From NCBI GenBank assembly GCA_050480705.1, contig JBJHAX010000011.1, positions 1 to 64,000 of the forward strand: a DNA stretch of 64,000 nt, written 5' to 3'. This DNA is from JBJHAX01 sp050480705 (GTDB lineage: Bacteria > Actinomycetota > Nitriliruptoria > Nitriliruptorales > Nitriliruptoraceae). The position numbers were made by a program, and so were the translations under genes. The notes beneath the pieces were generated by a model. That model did not search any database. It saw nothing but the letters and a program-made list of their open reading frames with translations, and was not told the origin of the DNA. Positions 24,677 to 32,879 of this stretch are shown one piece after another (within the stretch, counting starts at the first letter, position 1; every line of letters starts with the position of its first letter).

Positions 24677-25504
24677 TCACACGTCGAACACGTCGCCTTC
24701 GCGCGCGAACGTGGCGAGGCCAGCGAACTGTGCGGCGAGCGTGTCGAGTTCGTCGTCGCTGCGATTCGGTGCATGGTGGAACGCGACGAGGCGATGAACG
24801 TCAGCCGCCTCGGCGAGCGCGACGGCGTAGTCGATCGCTGAATGCCCGAAATCGTGCATCGACGGGTGTTCCTGCGCCGTGTACTGCGCGTCGTGGACGA
24901 GCAGCCCGACCCCGTCGGCGAGCGCCAGCGCGGCATCGTGTAGCTCCCCGAAACCGGTGGCGCCCATGCCGAATCGTGACGGCTGATGGTCGGGCAGGTA
25001 GGCGAGGCTGGCGCCGTCCGGGGCGCTCACCTTGTAGCCGAAGGTCCTGCCCCCCTTGTGCGGTATCTCGCGCGCGAGCACCTCGAAGCCTGCGAGCTCC
25101 ATGACGCCCTCATCGATGTCGCCGAAGCTCCAGCTGCCGCGCAGCCCGTCGGGAGCGATCGGAAACGACGGCGGGGACATTGCGGCAGCGAGCAGTTCCT
25201 CGGCAGGGGCTGACTGAGCCGGAAGCAGCAGCTCGACCCTCGCGTCGTCTGAATCGGTCGCCGGTGAGAACGGCAGGCCGTGCGTGTGGTCCCAGTGCAG
25301 GTGGGTCAGCAGCATCGCACCGGTGAACGGTTCGTCTCCCAGCACGCGAGGAAGGTTCGTCAGGCCGGTGCCGGCGTCGAGCAGCAGCGTCGGCGGACCA
25401 TCGTCGCCCGCCAGTGCCACCGCGGAGGTGTGCCCGCCGTAGCGCACGGTGGACGGGCCCGGCGACGGCGTCGACCCGCGGCAACCGAGGATCCACACCC
25501 TCAC
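24677..25504 (-). CDS. MBL-fold metallohydrolase
   Basis: A 275-aa beta-lactamase-fold hydrolase. LLTHLHWDHTHGLPF gives the metal motif HLHWDH at residues 68-73. The N-terminal LGCRGSTPSPGPSTVRYGGHTSAV and the C-terminal FGHSAIDYAVALAEAADVHRLVAFHH are typical of the PhnP/RNase Z-like branch, which acts on phosphodiester bonds. Its start overlaps the stop of the cyclic-nucleotide-binding gene (ATGA), and a nucleotidyl cyclase lies divergently. It may therefore degrade a cyclic nucleotide; that is inference. Confidence 0.78.
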   Translation of the reverse strand: MRVWILGCRGSTPSPGPSTVRYGGHTSAVALAGDDGPPTLLLDAGTGLTNLPRVLGDEPFTGAMLLTHLHWDHTHGLPFSPATDSDDARVELLLPAQSAPAEELLAAAMSPPSFPIAPDGLRGSWSFGDIDEGVMELAGFEVLAREIPHKGGRTFGYKVSAPDGASLAYLPDHQPSRFGMGATGFGELHDAALALADGVGLLVHDAQYTAQEHPSMHDFGHSAIDYAVALAEAADVHRLVAFHHAPNRSDDELDTLAAQFAGLATFAREGDVFDV

Positions 25505-26505
25505 GAAGGCTGCTCCTCCCGGCGATGCCCTTCGGACAGCTCCGTGAGCGCCTCCGGATCGAGCTGGTCGGCGTGGGCCACCGCCACCCGTACCGGGGTC
25601 AGTGCGCGCAGCGTCGCCGTGCGCACACCCCCCTCGAGCACCGCCCGCTCGCCGACGACCGCACCCGGCCCGAGCTCGGCGATCGGCTCACCGTCGACCT
25701 CGACGACCACCATCCCGTCCAGGAGGACCATCAGCTCCCGCCCTTCGTCGCCCTGGCGCATCAGCTCCGCGCCCTGCTCGAGCCTGCGGAACTCGGGCTT
25801 GCCGCCGGTGCGCATGATCTGGCTCGACAGCTCGCGCTCCAGCGCGGATTCGACCGCGGTGATGTGCGCCTGCGGAGGTGGCGCGTCGCCCCACGGCGTG
25901 TGGTCACCGACCGCTGTCTCGGCCCAGGTCTGAAAGTCGATGGTGCTGCTCTTGTGGCTGAGCTGGCGATCGGCGTCGTAGATCCAGTGGCGGGGGAACG
26001 GACTGGTGTCGAGCACCTCGTGCTCGGCGCTGCCATCGGCGTGGATGGTCAGCGCCAGCGTCGTCCACGCGGTCGGAGACGCGATGCGCACGAACGGCGC
26101 CTGGCGGACAGGGCGAGGCATCGGCGCGCCCGTGCGGCCACCTGCGGTCTGGACGAAACGGGCCGAACCGTCGGCGCGCTCGGGCGGCAGCTGGATCAGC
26201 GGATTGGCGACACCCGGCACGACGATGCTGCGGCCGGCGATGCGCATCGAGGTGCCACCGACGTGCGCGTCGCCCGAATACCCCGCGTCGACGACACGGC
26301 CGTGGGTGTCGAACTCGGCCCATGCGCGCAGCTCGTTCGCGAAGCGGCAGCGGTCCGAGGCGACGAACCCAGCCACATCGTCGATCGCGTCGGGAGGGGG
26401 ATCGTCATAGTGGCCGATGCCGACGTCCAGCGGCAGCCGCACCGGACCGGTGATGGCTTCGGACGGAATCCACGAGATCGAGGTGACGGACGACTCGAAA
26501 CGCAT
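25501..26505 (-). CDS. cyclic-nucleotide-binding-domain protein with novel N-terminal domain
   Basis: A 334-aa protein. Residues 1-215 form an unnamed domain (SISWIPSEAITGPVRLPLDVGIGHYDDPPPD at the start, AHVGGTSMRIAG and FPRHWIYDADRQL later). Residues 225-320 are a cNMP-binding beta barrel (EFRRLEQGAELMRQGDEGRELMVLLDGMVVVEVDGEPIAELGPGAVVGERAVLEGG). The phosphate-binding cassette reads VGERAVLEGGVRTATLRA, close to the CRP pattern GE.A.L....RTATVRA. No HTH follows, so it is not a CRP-type DNA binder. ATG 26505 has GGGAGGT upstream. Divergent from the receiver-cyclase gene. Confidence 0.75.
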   Translation of the reverse strand: MRFESSVTSISWIPSEAITGPVRLPLDVGIGHYDDPPPDAIDDVAGFVASDRCRFANELRAWAEFDTHGRVVDAGYSGDAHVGGTSMRIAGRSIVVPGVANPLIQLPPERADGSARFVQTAGGRTGAPMPRPVRQAPFVRIASPTAWTTLALTIHADGSAEHEVLDTSPFPRHWIYDADRQLSHKSSTIDFQTWAETAVGDHTPWGDAPPPQAHITAVESALERELSSQIMRTGGKPEFRRLEQGAELMRQGDEGRELMVLLDGMVVVEVDGEPIAELGPGAVVGERAVLEGGVRTATLRALTPVRVAVAHADQLDPEALTELSEGHRREEQPS

Positions 26506-26693
26506 CGCTGAACCTCCCGGCTCTGATTCGGCACGATCATCCGTGGGTTCGGCCGCGACGGCCATCGTGACACCGGGCGTTCGGGACGGGTGCCAGCACC
26601 ACCACGCATGCACCAGGCCACCCGATGGACCCGGCGTGCCGACTCCGGCAGGGTTCGACGTGGCGCGATACCGCGGCCGGGAGAGGGACGTCG

Positions 26694-28052
26694 GTGAACG
26701 TTGCAGGCGAGACCGTGGGCGACGGCGGCACGGTGTCGAACGCCAACGACGCGATCTCGGTGTTCCTCGCCGACGACAACCTGATCGTGCGCGAAGGCGT
26801 CAAGGCACTGCTCGAACTCGAGGACGACCTCGTCGTGGTCGGCGTCGCCGACGACTACGACAGCCTCGTCGCCGGCGCCGAACAGGCTGCACCCAACGTC
26901 GTGGTCACCGACATCCGCATGCCGCCGGGCTTTTCGAGCGAAGGCATCGACGCCGCCAAGCAGGTGCGTAAACGCCATCCCGGCACCGGCATCGTCGTGT
27001 TGTCACAGTACGACGATCCGGAATATGCGGTGTCGCTGCTGGCCGAAGGCGCCGAAGGCTACGCATACCTGCTCAAAGACCGCGTCGGCGAGGGCGACCA
27101 GCTCGCCCGCGCCATCCGGGAGGTCGCGGGTGGTGGTTCGGTCCTCGACCCCACCATCGTCGACGCGCTCACCCGGCCGGTCACGACCGCAGGCGACCTG
27201 TCGGCCGAGGACGAGGAACTGCTCACACTCATCGCGAAGGGCCGGCCGATCAAGGTCATCGCGGCGGCCCAGCACACGACCCCCGCCGCGGTTGCGGGCA
27301 GGATCGAGCGGCTGTTCATCACGCTCGCTGAAGGCCTCTCGGCGGGTCATGCCGGCAGCCTCGAGCGACTCAAGGCGCTGCATCAGGCGATCGTCGAACG
27401 CGAGGAGCAGGGCGAAGCGCTCTCGAGGCTGCTTCCCGGGGGTGTCGCGGACCTGCTGCGCCGTGAGGGCCGCCAGGTCGGCGAGACCGACGTGCTCGAG
27501 GTCACCGTGCTCATGTCCGACATCCGCAGCTATGCGACCATCGCAGAGCGCACCGACCCCAGCGTGCTCGCCCGGCAACTGCACGAGCACCGTGCGGCGA
27601 TGAACCGTGCGATCGTCGAGCAGCAGGGCACGGTGATGCAGTTCGTCGGCGACGCGGTCATGGCCGTGTTCGGCGCACCGGTCGCTCTCGACGACCACGC
27701 CGAGCGGGCCGTGGCGACCGCCGCGGCGATGCACGCCGCACAGGAGGAGATCAATCAGGCCTGGGACGCCCAGGGCCTGGACCGCTTCGGACTCGGCATC
27801 GGGCTGTCGACAGGCACCGTCGCGGCTGCGATCCTCGGCTCGGACGAACGTCTCGAATACTCGGTGGTCGGCGACACCGTCAACCTCACCCAGCGACTGC
27901 AACAGTGGGCCGACCCGGGCGAGACGGTGCTCAGCGACCCGACGCTGCAGGCGCTGAACGACCCGCCCGAGACGGAAACACTGGCGCCGAGCCGGGTGAA
28001 GGGACGTGAGGCAGAGGTGATCGCACACCGTTTCCCACCGAGGGCGCCGTGA
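26694..28052 (+). CDS. receiver-HTH-class III nucleotidyl cyclase
   Basis: A 452-aa response regulator with an enzyme output. The REC domain (residues 19-140) has the acidic pair, phospho-acceptor Asp73 in VVTDIRMPP, the Ser of VVLSQY and the Lys of LLKDRV. Next comes a LuxR-like but degenerate HTH (LSAEDEELLTLIAKGRPIKVIAAA, about 155-200), then a helical linker and a class III cyclase domain (265-440). Metal Asp276 and Asp320 and transition-state Asn397 and Arg401 are present. The adenine-selecting Lys position is Gln316 (VMQFVGD), so cAMP or cGMP is open. GTG 26694 follows GAGAGGGA. The stop overlaps the first kinase's start (GTGA). Confidence 0.85.
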   Translation: MNVAGETVGDGGTVSNANDAISVFLADDNLIVREGVKALLELEDDLVVVGVADDYDSLVAGAEQAAPNVVVTDIRMPPGFSSEGIDAAKQVRKRHPGTGIVVLSQYDDPEYAVSLLAEGAEGYAYLLKDRVGEGDQLARAIREVAGGGSVLDPTIVDALTRPVTTAGDLSAEDEELLTLIAKGRPIKVIAAAQHTTPAAVAGRIERLFITLAEGLSAGHAGSLERLKALHQAIVEREEQGEALSRLLPGGVADLLRREGRQVGETDVLEVTVLMSDIRSYATIAERTDPSVLARQLHEHRAAMNRAIVEQQGTVMQFVGDAVMAVFGAPVALDDHAERAVATAAAMHAAQEEINQAWDAQGLDRFGLGIGLSTGTVAAAILGSDERLEYSVVGDTVNLTQRLQQWADPGETVLSDPTLQALNDPPETETLAPSRVKGREAEVIAHRFPPRAP

Positions 28053-30229
28053 CGATCTTCACCGACCCCTGGCGAGCGCGGCGTGTCGGGTTCGTGCTCG
28101 CGACCGCGTCCATCGTGGTGGCGCTGGGCGGCGTCGCACTGTTCCTCGCAGCCGGTGGCAGGTTTGCCAATTCGTGGATGCCGCACAACGTCGCGGGCAC
28201 CCTCACCTTGGCGGTCGCATTCGCGCTGATGGTGCGCAACCAGCCCAACAACGCTGCGGTGTGGACGCTGGGCTGGTCGATGGTTCTCCAAGCCTTCGGG
28301 CAAGTGCTGTTGATCGGCCTGCTGACCTACGGCGTGACGAGCCATCTCGGCGCCGAATTCGTGCGCGGCGGGCTGTCCTACACCTACACGCACGGCGAGC
28401 TTCCGAGATGGCTCTCCTGGTTGCATGTCGCCGATGCGGTGACGTGGATCCCGGCGGTCATCCCACTGGTGACCTTCGCACTGCTGCTGTTCCCCGACGG
28501 GCGCCTGCCTTCACGCCGGTGGCGCCCCGTCGTGTGGCTGACCGTCGCCGGCATCCTGCTGACCTCATTGACGTTCGGTCTGCTCGCACGGCCGAGGCCC
28601 GAGGCGATCGTCTACGACCTCGACGCCGGACCGCTGCTCGGTGCACTGGCAGCAACAGCGGGCATCGCGACCGCGTCGGCGATCGTTCTGTCGGTCGCGT
28701 CCCTGATCGTGCGCTACCGGCGTTCATCGGGCATCGAGCGCCGCCAGATCCGCTGGATCGCGACCGGCGGAAGCGCGTTCGGCCTGTCGACATTCGTGTG
28801 GGGATTGGCCGCCGTGGATCCCGCGTTGGTCGAGCGGGTGTTCTGGGTCGCCTCGCTGGTGACCTTCCCGGTGCTGCTCGGCTCGTACGCCGTCGCGATC
28901 TTGCGCTACCGGCTCTACGACATCGACGTGGTCATCTCACGATCGGTCGTCGTCGCCACCCTCGCCGGCTTCATCGCGCTGGTGTACATCGCCGTCGTCG
29001 TCGGCGTCGGCCAGCTCGTCGGCGCCGGTGACGAGCCCCGTCTCGGCCTGCAGATCGTGGCGACCGCGATCATCGCCGTCGCGTTCCAGCCGCTGCGCGC
29101 CCGGGCACGGCGGTTCGCCGACCGTCTGGTGCTCGGACGCCGGGCCTCGCCCTACGAGGTCCTCGCCGGGTTCTCACGGCAGGCCGCCCAGGCCGACGAC
29201 GAAACCGCGTTGCAGCGTGTCGCCGACCTGCTCGCGGGCGGCACCGGATCGGCGCCGGCGGTCGTGTGGCTGCGTGTCGGTGACCAGCTTCGACCGGCAG
29301 CGGTGAGCGAGGGCAGCGAGTCCCCCGCCCCGCAACCTCTCGACAACGGCGAACTCCCCGGCCTCGATGCGTCCCTCGCCGTGCCGGTGCGCCACGACGA
29401 CGAGCTGCTCGGCGCGATCACCCTCGTCAAGCCCCGCAGCGACCCTCCGACGGAGCAGGACGCCGAGCTGACCTCCCGGCTCGCGGCTGGCCTCGCGCTG
29501 CTGCTCCGCAACGCCCGGCTGACCGTCGAACTCCGTGAGCGGCTGCGCGACATCGAAGCGTCGCGCCAGCGGATCGTGCACGCCCAGGACGACGCACGCC
29601 GGGGACTCGAGCGTGACCTGCGCAGCGGGGTGCAGACCCTGCTCGCCGAACTCACCGGACTGCTCGAACAGGCACGTGACGAAGCCGAGGAAGCCGGCGC
29701 GGCAACCACCACCTCACTGCTCGCGCAGTTGCATGACGAGGCAGACGACGCGATCGCGACCCTGCGCGATCTCGCCCAGGGCATCTACCCCCCACAGCTC
29801 GAAGCCGATGGGCTCGGACCCGCGCTCACCGAACACGCCCGCCGCCTGCCGCTGCCCGTCACGGTCCACGCCGCCGGGCTCGGCCGGCACGGCCGCGACA
29901 TCGAAGGCGCCGTCTACTTCTGCGTGCTCGAGGCGCTGCAGAACGCCGCCAGGTACGCCGAGGCCACCTCCGTGCACGTCCGGCTCGACACCGACGGAGA
30001 TGCGCTGCGCTTCGAAGTCAGCGACGACGGCGTGGGGTTCGACGCGGCGTCGACCACCCACGGGTCGGGGATCCGAGGCATGGCCGACCGGCTCGACACG
30101 ATCGGAGGGAGCGTGACGGTCACCTCGTCGCCGGGCGTGGGCACACGAGTCATCGGACATGTGCCGATCAGCAGTCCCTCGAGGTCGGCCGAGGTGCTCA
30201 CGGCAACCAGCGCCGTCCCGGAGGCATGA
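28049..30229 (+). CDS. sensor kinase with intact ATPase but no phospho-acceptor His
   Basis: A 726-aa membrane protein: about nine helices (residues 10-350) including FPDGRLPSRRW and YRLYDIDVVISRSVVVATLAG, a degenerate GAF-like region (360-490), and a NarL-partner kinase module. The HisKA_3 H-box, normally ERDLHDGAQ, reads ERDLRSGVQ: the His is Arg525 (codon CGC, one transition from CAC). The ATPase domain is complete: E628 and N632 in FCVLEALQNAARYA, G1 SDDGVGFD, G2 GSGIRGMADRL. It can probably bind and use ATP but not autophosphorylate in the usual way. The start overlaps the cyclase stop; one base separates its stop from the next ATG. Confidence 0.85.
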   Translation: MTIFTDPWRARRVGFVLATASIVVALGGVALFLAAGGRFANSWMPHNVAGTLTLAVAFALMVRNQPNNAAVWTLGWSMVLQAFGQVLLIGLLTYGVTSHLGAEFVRGGLSYTYTHGELPRWLSWLHVADAVTWIPAVIPLVTFALLLFPDGRLPSRRWRPVVWLTVAGILLTSLTFGLLARPRPEAIVYDLDAGPLLGALAATAGIATASAIVLSVASLIVRYRRSSGIERRQIRWIATGGSAFGLSTFVWGLAAVDPALVERVFWVASLVTFPVLLGSYAVAILRYRLYDIDVVISRSVVVATLAGFIALVYIAVVVGVGQLVGAGDEPRLGLQIVATAIIAVAFQPLRARARRFADRLVLGRRASPYEVLAGFSRQAAQADDETALQRVADLLAGGTGSAPAVVWLRVGDQLRPAAVSEGSESPAPQPLDNGELPGLDASLAVPVRHDDELLGAITLVKPRSDPPTEQDAELTSRLAAGLALLLRNARLTVELRERLRDIEASRQRIVHAQDDARRGLERDLRSGVQTLLAELTGLLEQARDEAEEAGAATTTSLLAQLHDEADDAIATLRDLAQGIYPPQLEADGLGPALTEHARRLPLPVTVHAAGLGRHGRDIEGAVYFCVLEALQNAARYAEATSVHVRLDTDGDALRFEVSDDGVGFDAASTTHGSGIRGMADRLDTIGGSVTVTSSPGVGTRVIGHVPISSPSRSAEVLTATSAVPEA

Positions 30230-30230
30230 G

Positions 30231-32369
30231 ATGAGCCAGGGCTGGTTCGTCCGCCACCACCGCTGGATCGTCGTGCTCGTGCTCGCCGTATGGGCGGCAG
30301 GGCTGGCGAGTTTCGTCGGGATCGTCGTCGCCTACGACATCGATTTCTTCGGCCCGGTCGGCGGCCCCTGGGTCTTCGCCGTCGCGACGTTCGCGGTGAC
30401 CGGTGCGGTGATCGCATGGCAGCGACCGGACAACGTCCTCGGCCGGGTGTTTCTCGTCGTCGGCCTGTCGGCACCGGTCGCCAACACGCTCACCGCCCTG
30501 GCGCTCGGACCCTTCGCGGAGCACGATCCGGGCACGCGCGCGTTGTTCGTCGGCGTCGCGGTGGCGGTCACGACCGCGGTCGTCCCACTCGTGCCACTGA
30601 CCATGACCATCTTCCCCGACGGTCGCCTCCCCTCACCACGATGGCGCTGGCTGCCGTGGGGGACGGCAGCCACCTCGCTCGTCGGCGCCTCGGCGGCGAT
30701 GGTGACCGGCTCGTGGGGTGGCGATCCGCACCAGGAGCTCGTCGGACCACCGTTCTCCGGGCGCCTGGCGGAGATCGGACACGCGATCTCGCCGGTGTTC
30801 GACGCCATGTTCGGCGTCCTCTTGATCGCCGGCACCGCCGCACTGGTCGTGCGCTACCGGCGCAGCGACGCGACGGTCCGCCAGCAGGTCAAATGGCTCG
30901 CGATGGCGGCTGTGCTGCTGACCGTCTTCACCTCGATGCTGCTCGGATTCCAGTTCGTCACGCGCGGGCCCATGCACGAGGTGGGCATCGTGCTCACCGC
31001 GTTCGGTATCGCGTTCGTGCCGGTTGCCGTCACGATCGCGATCCTGCGCCACCGCCTCTACGACATCGACCTCGTCCTCAACCGGACGATCGTGTTCGGC
31101 ATGCTGGCCGCGTTCATCACCGCGTTGTACGTCGCGGTGGTCGTCGGCATCGGCACCCTGATCGGAGACCCGTCGAACATCGTGCTGACCGTGGGCGCGA
31201 CCGCGCTCGTCGCAGTGGCGTTCGAACCGGTCCGCTCGCGCGTGCAGCACTGGGCGAATCTCGCCGTCTACGGACGGCGGGCAACCCCCTACGAGGTGCT
31301 GGCGGCGATCGCTGGCGAGATCGGCAGGACCTCGCACCACGCAAGCCAGCTGGAGGCGATGGCGGCGCTGCTCGCGGACGGCACCGGCGCCGATCACGCG
31401 ACCGTATGGATCGCCGATGAGGACGGCACGCTGAACGCGGCCGCGTGCTCGCCGAACCACGACGCCAGCGAGCATCCTGCGATCGACGACGTTGCCGCCG
31501 CCCCAACCCGTGCGGGAGTTCACTTCGCTGCGGTCCGCCACGACGACGAGCTGCTGGGCGCGCTGTCGTTCGACCGTGGACGCGATGATCCGGTCACCCC
31601 CCAGGAGCGCGAACTCGTCACCGAACTGGCCGGCCAGGCATCACTCGTGCTCGCCAACGCCCGTCTGCGCGCGCGTCTGCGTGCACGACTCGAGCAACTC
31701 AGAGCCTCACGTCAACGGCTCGTCGCAGCCCAGGACGAGGCACGCCGACGCCTCGAGCGCGACCTCCACGACGGCGCCCAGCAGCAACTCGTCGCACTGA
31801 AGGTCAAGCTCGGCCTCGCCACAACGATCGCGACGAAAGAGGACGCCGGCGACGGCGTGGCGGCGACGCTTCAGCAGATCTCGACGCTGGCCGACCGTGC
31901 CGTCGACAGCCTGCGCACACTTGCCCGCGGCATTTATCCGCCGCTGCTGGAGGCCGAAGGGCTCGCCCGCGCCCTGGCCACCTTTGCCGGGAGCGCTCCG
32001 GTGCAGGTGGAGTCGACGATGGAGGGTGTTGGCCGCTACCAACGTTCGGTTGAGGCCACTGTCTACTTCTGCGTCCTGCAGGCGGTACGGACCGCGGTCG
32101 AACACGGCAACGCGACGCACGCACGAATCTTCGTGACCGAGTCCGGCGGGCAGCTGTCGTTCGACGTGTCCTCCGACGGCTGGGGCGAGCGGCCAGAACA
32201 CGCAGCCCGCCGCGTGGCAACGACGGATCTGCGCGATCGCGTCGAAGCGCTCGGCGGCACCCTCGAGGTCACTCAGGCAGCCGACGGCACAGTCCGGGTC
32301 AGCGGCACGATGCCAGTGGGCGAGGCCAGTGACGAGATCGACACGGATATGGCCGCCGCCACACACTGA
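30231..32369 (+). CDS. sensor kinase with phospho-acceptor His but degenerate ATPase
   Basis: A 712-aa paralogue of the preceding kinase with the same plan: membrane helices (FPDGRLPSPRW, HRLYDIDLVLNRTIVFGMLAAF), a GAF-like region, then a kinase module. The H-box is canonical (LERDLHDGAQQQLVAL, His513). The ATPase domain is eroded: N-box Glu and Asn are Gln617 and Thr621 (VLQAVRTAVEH), G1 reads SSDGWGERPE, and the G2 glycines are missing (RVATTDLRDRVEAL). It should be unable to autophosphorylate, but it could be phosphorylated in trans by the first kinase. GGAGG precedes ATG 30231. Confidence 0.85.
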   Translation: MSQGWFVRHHRWIVVLVLAVWAAGLASFVGIVVAYDIDFFGPVGGPWVFAVATFAVTGAVIAWQRPDNVLGRVFLVVGLSAPVANTLTALALGPFAEHDPGTRALFVGVAVAVTTAVVPLVPLTMTIFPDGRLPSPRWRWLPWGTAATSLVGASAAMVTGSWGGDPHQELVGPPFSGRLAEIGHAISPVFDAMFGVLLIAGTAALVVRYRRSDATVRQQVKWLAMAAVLLTVFTSMLLGFQFVTRGPMHEVGIVLTAFGIAFVPVAVTIAILRHRLYDIDLVLNRTIVFGMLAAFITALYVAVVVGIGTLIGDPSNIVLTVGATALVAVAFEPVRSRVQHWANLAVYGRRATPYEVLAAIAGEIGRTSHHASQLEAMAALLADGTGADHATVWIADEDGTLNAAACSPNHDASEHPAIDDVAAAPTRAGVHFAAVRHDDELLGALSFDRGRDDPVTPQERELVTELAGQASLVLANARLRARLRARLEQLRASRQRLVAAQDEARRRLERDLHDGAQQQLVALKVKLGLATTIATKEDAGDGVAATLQQISTLADRAVDSLRTLARGIYPPLLEAEGLARALATFAGSAPVQVESTMEGVGRYQRSVEATVYFCVLQAVRTAVEHGNATHARIFVTESGGQLSFDVSSDGWGERPEHAARRVATTDLRDRVEALGGTLEVTQAADGTVRVSGTMPVGEASDEIDTDMAAATH

Positions 32370-32419
32370 CCGCCGGCTCATGGCATGAAGCTCGGCCGGC
32401 GGGCGTGGCGGCTGTGTCG

Positions 32420-32806
32420 TCAGGAGATCGCGGTCACCAGGGCGTCGGGCCCGAAGTCGTCCTTGGAGACGAAACCGACGGCGCCGGCGTCACGGGCGGC
32501 GTCCTCGTACTCGCTGGCCGCATACGTCGACAGCACCAGCACCCGTGCGTGCGCACCGGACGCAAGGATCCTTCGGGTCGCCTCGAGCCCGTCGATGCCG
32601 GGAAGGTTCACGTCCATCAGGACGAGATCGGGGTCGAGGTCGGCGACCATCGAGACGGCCTCTTCGCCCGTCTCGGCCTCACCGATGACCTCGAAGCCTT
32701 CCGACATGTCCACGACGAGCCGCGCGGCGGAACGAAACGCCCCCTGGTCGTCGACGATGACGACCCGGTGGGCCGGTGCGGACATGGCAGTGGTCATGGT
32801 GATCAT
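32420..32806 (-). CDS. stand-alone receiver domain (CheY-like)
   Basis: A 128-aa response regulator with no output domain: VVIVDDQ acidic pair, LVLMDVNLPGIDG with Asp65, VLVLST Thr and FVSKDD Lys. It ends about where a NarL-type linker would begin. There are three possible ATG starts (32806, 32797, 32785) and no clear ribosome site. Lying convergent with the kinase pair, it may act as a phosphate sink or shuttle, or signal by protein contact. The sequence is a NarL-type receiver (MVADLDPDLVLMDVNLPGIDGLEATRRI), so ancestral loss of the HTH is plausible. Confidence 0.8.
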   Translation of the reverse strand: MITMTTAMSAPAHRVVIVDDQGAFRSAARLVVDMSEGFEVIGEAETGEEAVSMVADLDPDLVLMDVNLPGIDGLEATRRILASGAHARVLVLSTYAASEYEDAARDAGAVGFVSKDDFGPDALVTAIS

Positions 32807-32879
32807 GTGTCGATGATGCCGCCAACGAGCGGATCACGCCAGGCGGCACGTACCCGTCTTCGTGGTGGGGCCAGCACCA

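Noticed and set aside
25501..26505. cNMP-domain protein as a family 2B encapsulin shell
   Set aside because: Those shells carry a cNMP insert within an HK97-fold protein. Here the cNMP barrel is C-terminal, the N-terminal domain lacks encapsulin motifs and no cargo enzyme is near.
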